A stretch of DNA of 64,000 nt from Salegentibacter holothuriorum. Its GTDB lineage: Bacteria; Bacteroidota; Bacteroidia; Flavobacteriales; Flavobacteriaceae. How positions within the stretch are numbered: position 1 is the stretch's first letter; each line of letters begins with the position of its first letter. Shown here in pieces: positions 27,532-38,332 of the stretch. A model generated the notes under the pieces. It was not told where the DNA came from, did not search any database, and saw only the letters and a list, made by a program, of their open reading frames with translations. The stretch spans positions 1-64,000 of the forward strand of contig NZ_FUYY01000001.1 in the NCBI RefSeq assembly GCF_900168045.1, written 5' to 3'. Position numbers and translations under genes: made by a program.

Positions 27532-28230
27532 TTAAATACTACCCAGAGCTATTTCAACCATTCGGCTAAAACTTTGCTCTCTTTCTTTTGCAGGTAAATG
27601 TTCACCGGTAACTAAAGAATCTGAAATAGTAAGCACCGAAAGTGCCTGCACGTTATACTTGGCAGCAATGGTATAAAGTCCGGCGGTTTCCATTTCTACA
27701 CACAAAACTCCGTAATCTGCCCATTTTTTATAATTCAAATCATTTTCCTCATAAAATACATCTGATGAAAGTACATTACCGGCCCTAAATTGAATATTCT
27801 TATCCTGGGCAAATTTAACCGCATTCATAAACAATTGAAAGTCGGCTGTAGGTGCGAAATCAGCATGTTGAAATCTTGCTTTATTAAAGCTCGAATTAGA
27901 AGAAGCGGCCATAGCTAATACAACATCATTAACTTTTAAATCTTCTTTATAAGAACCGGCAGAACCAACCCGAATTAATTTCTTAGCTCCGTATTCTGTA
28001 ATTAATTCCGTTGAATAAATTAATGCCGAAGGAATACCCATTCCGGTTGCTTGTACAGAGATTTTTTCTCCTTTATAAGTTCCGGTATAGCCCAGCATTC
28101 CACGAACCTCATTATAACAAACAGCATTTTCCAGGAAGTTTTCTGCAATCCATTTTGCTCTTAGGGGATCTCCGGGAAGTAATACATTTTCTGCGATTTC
28201 GCTTTTCTTTGCTTGTATATGTACGCTCAT
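27532..28230 (-). CDS. deoD: Purine-nucleoside phosphorylase
   Basis: Phosphorolyses purine (deoxy)nucleosides to base and (deoxy)ribose 1-phosphate. The 232-residue length and hexameric low-molecular-mass PNP/UDP motifs are clear: MLGYTGTYKG, QATGMGIPSALIY (about 60-72), VGSAGSYKEDLKVNDVV and VEMETAGLYTIAAKY. It starts 1 nt after deoC stops, so the two salvage genes are one operon. Confidence 0.95.
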   Translation of the reverse strand: MSVHIQAKKSEIAENVLLPGDPLRAKWIAENFLENAVCYNEVRGMLGYTGTYKGEKISVQATGMGIPSALIYSTELITEYGAKKLIRVGSAGSYKEDLKVNDVVLAMAASSNSSFNKARFQHADFAPTADFQLFMNAVKFAQDKNIQFRAGNVLSSDVFYEENDLNYKKWADYGVLCVEMETAGLYTIAAKYNVQALSVLTISDSLVTGEHLPAKEREQSFSRMVEIALGSI

Positions 28231-28231
28231 T

Positions 28232-28882
28232 CTAGTTTTCTTCTGAAGTTACCAATTTTATTCCCGAGGATGTTCCCAGTCTGGAAACTCCTAATTCTAT
28301 ATATTTTATGGCGGTTTCCCGATCTTTAATTCCGCCTGAAGCTTTAATCTGCATTTTATCTCCGGCAATATTCTTCATCAATTTCACATCTTCAAATGTA
28401 GCGCCGCCAGTTCCAAAACCAGTAGAAGTTTTTAAAAAATCTGCTTTTGCATTTAAAGCAGCCTTGCAGGCCGCTTCCTTTTCAGCAAGGCTTAAATAGC
28501 AGGTTTCAATAATTACTTTAAGAGTTTTAGAACCTATAGCCTTTTTAATTGCAGCAATTTCATTCTGGATATAATCTGTATCTCCGGCTTTTAACATTCC
28601 AATATTAATTACCATATCAATTTCATCAGCACCTTTTGTAATAGCATCTTTGGCTTCAAAAACCTTGGCATCTGTAGTCATAGCACCTAATGGAAAACCT
28701 ATTACCGTTGCTATTTTTACATTAGAAGATTTTAAAACCGATTTGGCAAGTTGGAGATAGGCAGGGGGAATGCAAATAGCAATAAACTGATGTGATATCG
28801 CCTCCAGACATAACTTTTCAATATCTGCTGGCGTTGCCGTCGGTTTTAATAACGTGTGATCTATAAATTGCTTGAGTTGCAT
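28232..28882 (-). CDS. deoC: Deoxyribose-phosphate aldolase
   Basis: Cleaves deoxyribose 5-phosphate to glyceraldehyde 3-phosphate and acetaldehyde. The 216-residue class I aldolase has the Schiff-base Lys151 in LKTSTGF, the partner Lys180 in IKASGGI, and Asp89 in EIDMVINIG. It is the first gene of deoC-deoD and has a matching -7 box at 28902-28909. The acetaldehyde produced could be handled by the nearby aldehyde enzymes, but no direct link is shown. Confidence 0.96.
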   Translation of the reverse strand: MQLKQFIDHTLLKPTATPADIEKLCLEAISHQFIAICIPPAYLQLAKSVLKSSNVKIATVIGFPLGAMTTDAKVFEAKDAITKGADEIDMVINIGMLKAGDTDYIQNEIAAIKKAIGSKTLKVIIETCYLSLAEKEAACKAALNAKADFLKTSTGFGTGGATFEDVKLMKNIAGDKMQIKASGGIKDRETAIKYIELGVSRLGTSSGIKLVTSEEN

Positions 28883-28901
28883 GGTATCTTTTTAGGATTT
28901 A

Positions 28902-28909
28902 CAAATTTA
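28902..28909 (-). promoter_or_regulatory. -7 box of deoC-deoD
   Basis: On the minus strand TAAATTTG matches TAnnTTTG exactly and lies 19 nt upstream of the deoC ATG, giving a leader of roughly 12 nt. Confidence 0.55.
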
Positions 28910-29055
28910 TAACTTTCTACCAGATGTAATTTATGATTGTTCTCAGGTTTTGAGATTTACAGCTTTATTATTTTTAATTATTAAGGATGCGAAATAACCG
29001 TTTTATTTTGTAGTTTTCCAGAAATATTGCGAATTATTTACTTATTGACTGTTGA

Positions 29056-29787
29056 ATGTATAAAAATTACCTTCTTGCCTTTCCTTTCTTTATAATAACG
29101 TTTTCCACTTTTTCCCAAACTTATTCGGAAGAAAAAATCTATTCCTGGTACGATAAAACGATTGGGATTGAGAATACCACTTTGTTCCGGGGAATTGAAT
29201 ATGTGGAAACCGACCGTATGATTAACGAAAAACATAAATTTTTTGAAACTCAGGAGTTTCAAAATGGAATTGTCACTTATAATGGGTTAACCTATTACCA
29301 GGTGCCTTTGAAATATAATATCTATGACGATCTGTTATTGGTTAATCTTAAGCAGGATCAAAGAAATTCTATTTTTCAGCTTATAGACGATCAGGTGAAT
29401 CAATTTCAGATCAAGGATAATAAGTTTAGATATTTAAAGGCCATAAATAATTCAGATATCATAGGTTTCTATGAAGTAATTAATGAAGCAGGTCTCTTAA
29501 AAGTTTTCAAGAAACATATTAGAAATAGAATGGAAATTAGGGATAGAAGTGTCGCATATAGTGAGTTTAACCCTGCCAGGCCTGATTATATTTTTCAATT
29601 TGAAAATGAATTTTTTGAGTTGGATAATCGTAGGGATCTATTTTCTAAATTTCCAGATCTGAAAAGCGAAATAAGAGATTTTTATAGCAAATACAGGAAA
29701 CAATCTCAGGATAATCCAGATGTTTTTATGAAAAACCTGGCCAATGAAATAAATAGCCTTATTCCTTCTGCTACAAATCAAATTTAA
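29056..29787 (+). CDS. Secreted hypothetical protein of the TonB receptor operon
   Basis: A 243-residue protein with a signal peptide ending near FSTFSQ (residue 21) and no membrane helices after it. The mature part is rich in aromatic and charged residues (GIEYVETDRMINEKHKFFE, YNGLTYYQVPLKYNIYDD). No family is recognised. It starts a plus-strand run with the receptor 2 nt downstream, so it should be an accessory envelope or periplasmic component of that system. Confidence 0.7.
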   Translation: MYKNYLLAFPFFIITFSTFSQTYSEEKIYSWYDKTIGIENTTLFRGIEYVETDRMINEKHKFFETQEFQNGIVTYNGLTYYQVPLKYNIYDDLLLVNLKQDQRNSIFQLIDDQVNQFQIKDNKFRYLKAINNSDIIGFYEVINEAGLLKVFKKHIRNRMEIRDRSVAYSEFNPARPDYIFQFENEFFELDNRRDLFSKFPDLKSEIRDFYSKYRKQSQDNPDVFMKNLANEINSLIPSATNQI

Positions 29788-29789
29788 GA

Positions 29790-32543
29790 ATGAGAAAATA
29801 TTTACTCCTTTTTTTACTTTTATGTTTCCCTTTCACTTACGCACAAACAGCCGATCCAGAAATATCTATAAGTTTTGAGAATAAAGAACTGCCTGATATT
29901 TTTGCTGAAATTGAAGCAAAAACCGATTATCAATTCTTTTTTGATGAAGACTGGTTTGGCCTTACTAAATTTTCCGGTGAATATTCGCAAACCAAAGTAA
30001 CAGAAGTATTAGAAGATTTATTGGAAGAAACCAATATCAATTATTTTGTAAAAGGCCAGCGTATTATTCTAACTCGCGGTAGTATAATTTATGACCGGTT
30101 ACCGGAAGGCTTTTTAGAGACCCGGGAAGAAACCGCAGTTGCAGAAGAAGAAAATCAAAGTGCAGATCCTGTTTTTTACAATGATAATGAGGAGCAGGCT
30201 GAAATAGTAGAAACCGTTTTAATAGGAAAAGAAAATATACAATCCAGCAGAAGTACTTATAAGCTTAGTGGGAGAGTGATTTCAGAAAAAGGAGAACCTA
30301 TCTCCGGATTAAATATTTTAATCCCTAATCAGAATAAAGGAACGGTTACAGATATTAATGGAAATTATGAAATTAGGCTTCCTAAAGGAATAAACATTTT
30401 TGAAACCCAGGCCCTTGGAATCGATAAAGTTAAGAAGCGTCTCGTAGTTTATAACGACGGAGTTTTAAATTTACAACTGAAAGAGAGTTTTGAAGAACTG
30501 GGCGAAGTTTTGGTTGAAGCTAACGCCAGGGATAACGTGAGAAACGCCCTTACCGGGGTAGAAAGAATAGATGTAGCCGAAATTAAGAATATTCCACTTG
30601 TTCTGGGCGAGCGTGATATTTTAAAAGTAGCCACTACTTTGCCGGGGATTTCCACGGCCGGTGAGGGCGCAAGCGGTTATAATGTAAGAGGTGGAAAAAC
30701 CGACCAGAATTTAATTCTGCTAGATGAAGGAGTAATTTATAATCCTGCCCATTTCTTCGGAATATTTTCTGGGCTAAATCCTTTTACTACGGGAGATATA
30801 AGTATTTATAAAGGAAGTATTCCAGCAGAATATGGCGGGAGATTATCTTCGGTTTTTGACCTCAATACCAAGACGGGGAATAAAGAAGAGTTTACCGGTG
30901 AAGTTTCCATAGGGCCTGTTACCGGGAACCTAAGCCTGGAAATCCCAATTGTAGAAGATAAATCGAGTTTAATTGTAGGTGGCCGTGGTACGTATTCAGA
31001 TTGGATTTTAAACCTTTTAGAAGATGAATCTTTAGAAGGCAGCCAGGCGTCATTTTATGATGTTGTGGCTAAATACAACCATAAATTTGATAATAGTGAT
31101 GAGTTAAATGTTAGCGGATATTATAGTAGTGATGTTTTTAGTATCACTTCAGACTCTTTATTTAGTTACACCAACAGGATGTTTTCGCTTTCTTACAATA
31201 AATATTTTAATGAAAAGCATCAGGGAGAGTTGGTACTAACCAATAGTAATTATGATTTCAACTTGGATTACGCGAGTGATTTCAATAATGATTTTGAATC
31301 GGGATATACCATCAATGAATCTGAAGTGAAATTAAAAATGAAATACTTCCATAATAAGGCACATACTTTTAATTATGGAATAAGCGGAAAATATTATATG
31401 GTTTCTCCCGGCGAAATTAATCCCGGAAGCCCTGAATCTCTCATTGAACAAGTTAGTATACCCGAGGAAAGAGCTTTAGAAACCGCTATTTATTTTGAAG
31501 ATAACTTTGAAGTAACCGAAAAGCTACTAATTAATGCAGGTTTACGATATTCCTTTTATACCGCCTTTGGCTCAGCTCAGCTAAACACCTACGAAGAAGG
31601 TTTGCCAAGAAACGATAATACCGCTACAGGTATAGAAAACTATGATAGCGGGGAAGTGATAGAAACTTATGGCGGGCCTGAAGTTAGGGTTTCCGGAAGG
31701 TACTTTATAACGCCAACATTTTCAACCAAAGTAAGTTATAACAATACTTACCAATACATTCATACCTTATCTAATAATACTACAGCCGCTCCAACTGATA
31801 CTTATAAACTTTCAGATTCTTTTATAAAACCGCAACGGGCCAATCAATTTGGTTTAGGATTCTTTAAGAATTTTGATGAAAATATTTACGAACTCAGTTT
31901 AGAAGGCTATTATAAAACTTCAGATAATCTCTTAGACTATAAGATTGGCGCCGATTTATTTTTAAATGAAAATATTGAAACCGAAGTTCTCCAGGGTGAG
32001 GGAGAAGCTTACGGAGTAGAATTCCTGGTTAGAAAAAACAAAGGAAGGTTAAATGGATATTTAGGCTATACGTATTCCAGGTCGTTTATAAAATTAGCAG
32101 GAGATTTCCAGGAAGAAACAGTTAATAACGGCGAATTTTTCCCTACAAATTTTGATAAACCACATGACTTTAGTGCTGTGCTAAATTATAAGCTTACACA
32201 ACGTTTTAGTTTTTCGGCTAATTTTGTTTACCAAACCGGAAGACCGGTAACATATCCAATTGGGAAATATAACTTTAACAATTCTGAGTATGTTTTGTAT
32301 AGTGACAGGAACCAGTTCAGGATTCCAGATTATTATCGATTGGATTTGAGTTTTAATGTGGAAGGAAACCATAAGATTGAAAAATTTGCTCATAGTTTCT
32401 GGAATATTTCGGTGTATAATGTGCTGGGTAGAAACAACCCTTACTCAGTATTTTTCGTAACCGATAGTGGAGAAGTGAAGGCCTATCAAAGTTCAATTTT
32501 CTCTATTCCAATTCCTACAATCACCTATAATTTTAGATTTTAA
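29790..32543 (+). CDS. TonB-dependent outer-membrane receptor with STN and carboxypeptidase-like domains
   Basis: A 917-residue protein. In order: signal peptide (1-18, FTYAQ), STN secretin/TonB short N-terminal domain (about 25-95), an acidic linker, a carboxypeptidase-D-regulatory-like domain (about 150-235, KLSGRVISEKGEPISGLNI), a plug (about 245-360, with GYNVRGGKTDQNLILLDEG and YGGRLSSVFD), and a C-terminal 22-strand barrel. The STN domain is typical of receptors that signal to anti-sigma factors, but no FecI/FecR pair is adjacent. It is co-transcribed with DUF4249, a combination often linked to uptake of an unknown ligand. Confidence 0.92.
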   Translation: MRKYLLLFLLLCFPFTYAQTADPEISISFENKELPDIFAEIEAKTDYQFFFDEDWFGLTKFSGEYSQTKVTEVLEDLLEETNINYFVKGQRIILTRGSIIYDRLPEGFLETREETAVAEEENQSADPVFYNDNEEQAEIVETVLIGKENIQSSRSTYKLSGRVISEKGEPISGLNILIPNQNKGTVTDINGNYEIRLPKGINIFETQALGIDKVKKRLVVYNDGVLNLQLKESFEELGEVLVEANARDNVRNALTGVERIDVAEIKNIPLVLGERDILKVATTLPGISTAGEGASGYNVRGGKTDQNLILLDEGVIYNPAHFFGIFSGLNPFTTGDISIYKGSIPAEYGGRLSSVFDLNTKTGNKEEFTGEVSIGPVTGNLSLEIPIVEDKSSLIVGGRGTYSDWILNLLEDESLEGSQASFYDVVAKYNHKFDNSDELNVSGYYSSDVFSITSDSLFSYTNRMFSLSYNKYFNEKHQGELVLTNSNYDFNLDYASDFNNDFESGYTINESEVKLKMKYFHNKAHTFNYGISGKYYMVSPGEINPGSPESLIEQVSIPEERALETAIYFEDNFEVTEKLLINAGLRYSFYTAFGSAQLNTYEEGLPRNDNTATGIENYDSGEVIETYGGPEVRVSGRYFITPTFSTKVSYNNTYQYIHTLSNNTTAAPTDTYKLSDSFIKPQRANQFGLGFFKNFDENIYELSLEGYYKTSDNLLDYKIGADLFLNENIETEVLQGEGEAYGVEFLVRKNKGRLNGYLGYTYSRSFIKLAGDFQEETVNNGEFFPTNFDKPHDFSAVLNYKLTQRFSFSANFVYQTGRPVTYPIGKYNFNNSEYVLYSDRNQFRIPDYYRLDLSFNVEGNHKIEKFAHSFWNISVYNVLGRNNPYSVFFVTDSGEVKAYQSSIFSIPIPTITYNFRF

Positions 32544-32548
32544 TAGTA

Positions 32549-33715
32549 ATGAAATTAATAAAGTTTATTCTGAAATATAAAAAGACCTTTTTTCTATTAA
32601 CTATAGCAATGCTGATAGTTTCCTGTGTGGAAGAAATCCCATTAGAATCTGAAGGTTTTGAGGAAGCCATAGTAATAGAGGGATCTATTACTAATGAACT
32701 CAAACAGCATGAAATTAAATTATCCCGAGTTTATGCTATAGACTCTATAGGACCAAGTGCTTTATCTGGTGCCGATATTAGAGTGATAGGAAACAGTGAG
32801 TTTATATTCCAGGAAAGCGAACCCGGAGTATATGTTTCCAGAGATAGTTTTGCGGCACAACCAGGTGTTAATTACCAATTGCAAATTTCAGCAAATGGGG
32901 AAGAATATGAATCTACTCCTATGCAATTACCCGGTAGCAGCAGTATAGGTGTATTGCAAGCCAATAGAATTGACTACGGGGGAGAAAATGGTGTTGCAAT
33001 CACTTTAAATAATCAAAGTACGAATGAGTCTGCCAATTATTACAGGTATGAATATGTAGAGACCTTTAAATTTAATTCAAACTATTTTAAAGTAAATGAT
33101 CTAATTCTTGTAGATGGCGAGCCTGTAGAAGTGCCAAAACAAAAAGAAGAATATACTTGTTACCAAACAAATAAGTCACAGGAAATAATACTTTCAAATA
33201 CAAACTCACTCTCAGAAGATAGTGTAAACGACCTACTAATAAAGTTTATACCTTCAGATAGCCCAAGCCTTTCTAATAGGTACAGTCTACTTGTAAAACA
33301 GTATGTTATAAGCCGGGAAGCGTATACCTATTATGAAATTCTGGAGGAGTTATCTGGCCTGGATAATGTGTTTACGCAAAGCCAGCCGGGGTTTTTAGCT
33401 GGTAATATTTTGAATATTAGTAATCCAGAAGAAAAAGTGATTGGCTACTTCGATATATCTTCGGTTTCAACAAAAAGAATTTATTTTGATTATGAAGATT
33501 TTTATGATCCTGAAAGTATAAGACCTCGATTTGTGCCGTATGCATCCTGTGAAGCAAGCCTACCTAGCACTGCTACTCTAATAGCTCAATTAGAACAAGA
33601 TATTGTAAGATGGTCTACAACAACTCCTAGTGGGGCTTTCATGGTGGTGCCAACGCGTTGTGTAGATTGTACACGTTTTGGATCTAATGTAAAACCAGAA
33701 TTTTGGGAGGATTAA
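32549..33715 (+). CDS. DUF4249 surface lipoprotein
   Basis: A 388-residue lipoprotein; the hydrophobic signal (about 12-24) ends in the lipobox LIVSC. The start of the mature part (EEIPLESEGFEEAIVIEGSI) and the repeated beta-sandwich pattern match DUF4249, a Bacteroidota family encoded next to TonB-dependent receptors. Six cysteines in the second half (YTCYQT, ASCEAS, RCVDC) may form disulfides. It starts 5 nt after the receptor and probably caps it on the surface. Confidence 0.87.
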   Translation: MKLIKFILKYKKTFFLLTIAMLIVSCVEEIPLESEGFEEAIVIEGSITNELKQHEIKLSRVYAIDSIGPSALSGADIRVIGNSEFIFQESEPGVYVSRDSFAAQPGVNYQLQISANGEEYESTPMQLPGSSSIGVLQANRIDYGGENGVAITLNNQSTNESANYYRYEYVETFKFNSNYFKVNDLILVDGEPVEVPKQKEEYTCYQTNKSQEIILSNTNSLSEDSVNDLLIKFIPSDSPSLSNRYSLLVKQYVISREAYTYYEILEELSGLDNVFTQSQPGFLAGNILNISNPEEKVIGYFDISSVSTKRIYFDYEDFYDPESIRPRFVPYASCEASLPSTATLIAQLEQDIVRWSTTTPSGAFMVVPTRCVDCTRFGSNVKPEFWED

Positions 33716-33730
33716 TTACAAAAGAAGAAA

Positions 33731-35437
33731 ATGACTAAAAAGATTTTCATAGTATTTATAGCTTGCCTGGGACTTAACCTGTCTTATTCGCAAAGCATTG
33801 AAGAATCCCTTCAAAAAGAAATTCCTAAAGAACAGGTTTATCTTCACTTAAATAGTAGCTTATTATTTAGCGGGGAAAAACTACTTTATAAGTTTTATAG
33901 TATTAATGCGCAAACCCAGAAACTTAGCAAGCTAAGCAAAGTTGGCTGGGTAGTATTAGTAAATTCAGATAAAGAAATTGTTTTTCAGCATAAATTAAAC
34001 CTGGAGGAAGGTCAGTCATATTCCGATTTTTTTATTCCTTCTGACTTACAATCGGGAGCATATAAAATTCTAGGATATACTTCCTGGATGTTAAATGCTG
34101 AAGAAAATTATTTTGAACAGGATATTCAAATTTTAAACCCCTATCAAAAGAATAATGAAGGCCTTATACTTCAAGAAAACCCTGGATCTACTTCAGGAAA
34201 TATTACGAAAGAAGCAGAAGCTGATCTGGAACTAAAATTGAATAAAACGTCTTTTTCAACTCGGGAAGAAGTAGTCTTAAATTTGGAGAACACAACAGAA
34301 ATAGTGGGTAATTTTTCTATATCTGTAAGGCGAATAGATAGTTTTGGTAAACCTACACTGCTTAAAAGCACCAATTTTAATAAGCTTTATAAGAATAAAA
34401 GCTGGAATTTCTCAGACAACTTTATCCTGCCGGAAGTAAGAGGTTCTGTTATTAGCGGAAGAGTAAGCGTAAATGATAATTCGGTATTAAAGTCTAAAAA
34501 TCTAATAGTATCCTTTCCTGGCGAAGAAAGTCAGGTAAATATTGTTTCTATAGACGATAAAGGGGAGTTCAGTTTTATAATAAATAATGAGTTGGCGGTT
34601 GATGAACTATTGTTACAATTAACAGACTACACTCAAAATGATTATGATATAGAATTATTTCAAACTGCTCAACCAGATTTCTCTGGGTTAAACTTTAAAA
34701 AACCAGTCGTTGAAACAGGTTTTAAAGATTATATTTTGGAGAAAAGTATAAATAATCAAATTGAAAATGCATATTCTGCCACAAAAGCAGACCGCACAAT
34801 CTTCCCGAAGGACAAGGGATATTTCTTTGGTCAGGAGCTTCTTAAATTCAATTTGGACGATTATACAAGGTTTCCCGAGGTTGCCCAGACTTTTGTGGAA
34901 ATCATAGAATTTGGAAGAGTTAGAAGAAATCAAAATGGAACTCATAGTATTATGGTAAGAAACCAAAATATCAATGGTGAGTTTACGCTACCTGCCTTGT
35001 TGATTGTAGATGGAGTAGTGGTGCAAAATCATGATAAATTGGTTTCTTTTGATGCTGAAAGGATTCAAAGAATTAGCATTCTTAGAAGCAAGTATTTCTT
35101 TGGTCCTGCGATATACCAGGGCGTGGTAGTGGTAAAAACTAAAGATGGAGAATTTCCAAAAGTATTTAGAGAAAATTATATGAAATCTAAACTTGTGACT
35201 AAAGCACAAATACCTAAGAAATATTATAGCCCAAATTATAAGAATGAAGACTTAGACAGAATCCCTGATTATAGAACGCAACTCTGGTGGAACCCTAATA
35301 TAGATCTTGGAGATTTTTCTAAAGAGTTTAGTTTTTACACCTCAGATCTTAAAGGGAAGTTTGAAATAAACATAGAAGGATTTATTGGTACAGGCAACCC
35401 CATATCCATAAGAAAAACCTTTAATGTAGTTGAATAG
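33731..35437 (+). CDS. Macroglobulin-like secreted protein of the TonB/DUF4249 operon
   Basis: A 568-residue protein with a signal peptide ending near NLSYSQ (residue 21). The mature start KEQVYLHLNSSLLFSGEKLLYKFY and SGAYKILGYTSWML resemble MG2-like macroglobulin domains found in large Bacteroidota envelope proteins; a plug-like segment appears near residues 420-470 (PALLIVDGVVVQN and YQGVVVVKTKDG). It is the last gene of the four-gene operon, 15 nt after DUF4249. It may bridge receptor and substrate; there is no established function. Confidence 0.75.
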   Translation: MTKKIFIVFIACLGLNLSYSQSIEESLQKEIPKEQVYLHLNSSLLFSGEKLLYKFYSINAQTQKLSKLSKVGWVVLVNSDKEIVFQHKLNLEEGQSYSDFFIPSDLQSGAYKILGYTSWMLNAEENYFEQDIQILNPYQKNNEGLILQENPGSTSGNITKEAEADLELKLNKTSFSTREEVVLNLENTTEIVGNFSISVRRIDSFGKPTLLKSTNFNKLYKNKSWNFSDNFILPEVRGSVISGRVSVNDNSVLKSKNLIVSFPGEESQVNIVSIDDKGEFSFIINNELAVDELLLQLTDYTQNDYDIELFQTAQPDFSGLNFKKPVVETGFKDYILEKSINNQIENAYSATKADRTIFPKDKGYFFGQELLKFNLDDYTRFPEVAQTFVEIIEFGRVRRNQNGTHSIMVRNQNINGEFTLPALLIVDGVVVQNHDKLVSFDAERIQRISILRSKYFFGPAIYQGVVVVKTKDGEFPKVFRENYMKSKLVTKAQIPKKYYSPNYKNEDLDRIPDYRTQLWWNPNIDLGDFSKEFSFYTSDLKGKFEINIEGFIGTGNPISIRKTFNVVE

Positions 35438-35443
35438 GCTGGT

Positions 35444-35671
35444 TTAGTAATCCTCTTTATTATGCGGGTAATCTTCGTACCAATCCTTAAAGGTTCTTTT
35501 TGTATTGTAATTATCGGTAAGAATTCTATAAACGCTATAAATCAATAAGCATTGCCCCAAGAAGGTTAAATAGAAAACCAATGGAAAATTGGTATTGAAA
35601 TATACAAGTATGGTTATTATAACCAATAAAATACTGGTTAGAATTAAGTATGTAATACCATTATTTTTCAT
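35444..35671 (-). CDS. Small hypothetical membrane protein
   Basis: A 75-residue protein with two hydrophobic helices (about 5-24 and 27-48) and a charged C-terminal tail (TKRTFKDWYEDYPHNKEDY). ATG at 35671 is preferred to the GTG at 35695. It is convergent with the TonB operon. No family is recognised. Confidence 0.55.
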   Translation of the reverse strand: MKNNGITYLILTSILLVIITILVYFNTNFPLVFYLTFLGQCLLIYSVYRILTDNYNTKRTFKDWYEDYPHNKEDY

Positions 35672-35865
35672 ACTTCTTAAGTTACGAAAGAGCACCTAAA
35701 ACATATCTTAAAATACCTATAAAATATTTATCTATTTGTAATATTTTATACAGAACTACTATATAACTAAGGTAGGAGCAATAGGTGTTAGGCAATTTTT
35801 TTACCTAATGCTTGTAGACATATAAACGTTGTGGTTATTATTTAGAGGTTGAATTCTTTGTGAAA

Positions 35866-36006
35866 ATGAAACCAAAAACTTTAACTCAATTTATTGAACA
35901 TTTAATGCATGATCCTTCAGATTTGGGTTGTTACAAAAAATATTATTTTGAACTTCTGAAAAAAAAATTTCTAGTTTCTATTAATTCTTCTATATTCGAA
36001 GCGTAA
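35866..36006 (+). CDS. Possible small ORF ahead of the thiamine riboswitch
   Basis: A 46-codon frame from ATG 35866 to TAA 36004. The peptide begins MKPKTLTQFIEHLMHDPSD and ends just before the TPP aptamer. It has plausible soluble-peptide composition but no recognised family and could be chance coding in the riboswitch leader. Confidence 0.25.
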   Translation: MKPKTLTQFIEHLMHDPSDLGCYKKYYFELLKKKFLVSINSSIFEA

Positions 36007-36008
36007 AC

Positions 36009-36089
36009 TTTAGGGGTGCTGATTTTAAGAAATCGGCTGAGATAAATACCCTTTGAACCTGATCCGGTTAATACCCGCGAAGGGAAAAG
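36009..36089 (+). ncRNA. TPP riboswitch (THI element)
   Basis: The conserved aptamer parts occur in order: GGGGTGC (36013-36019), CTGAGA (36037-36042), ACCCTTTGAACCTGATCCGG (36048-36067) and the 3' strand CCGCGAAGGG (36075-36084). It senses thiamine pyrophosphate and represses the thi genes that follow. Downstream, ACC/ATTCC (36109-36119) can pair with GGAAT/GGT (36128-36135), the candidate expression-platform hairpin, about 65 nt before thiS. Confidence 0.95.
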
Positions 36090-36199
36090 TGTTATCTACA
36101 TATTTTCTACCATAATTCCGTTTTGGAGGAATGGTGGCTTGTATTTACTTTTTCTTTAGGGAAACCCCCTGCAGTTTACAGCTATAAAATATCAAATCA

Positions 36200-36403
36200 A
36201 TGATAACTGTAAACGTAAACAACACCGTCCATTCTTTTAGTACACCAACCAACCTTCAGGATCTATTGACGCAGCTCAATATTTCTGATAAGGGTATCGC
36301 TGTTGCCATCAATAACCAGATTATTTCTAAAAAAGACTGGAACCAGCGTCAATTATCCAATGATGAAAACATATTGATTATTAGGGCTACACAGGGAGGA
36401 TAA
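36200..36403 (+). CDS. thiS: Sulfur carrier protein ThiS
   Basis: A 67-residue ubiquitin-fold sulfur carrier. Its C-terminal Gly-Gly (RATQGG) is adenylated by ThiF and thiocarboxylated, then donates sulfur to ThiG in thiazole synthesis. It is the first structural gene after the TPP riboswitch; thiC follows after 60 nt. Confidence 0.95.
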   Translation: MITVNVNNTVHSFSTPTNLQDLLTQLNISDKGIAVAINNQIISKKDWNQRQLSNDENILIIRATQGG

Positions 36404-36451
36404 ATGGATTTCGCAAGAATTTTTCAGCAAATCCAAAAATACAACCACTAA

Positions 36452-38320
<1,869 letters not shown>

Positions 38321-38332
38321 ACGAAAATTTCA

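Noticed and set aside
35866-36403. Riboswitch acting on the small ORF at 35866
   Set aside because: The ORF lies upstream of the aptamer, so it cannot be the regulated gene; thiS-thiF is.
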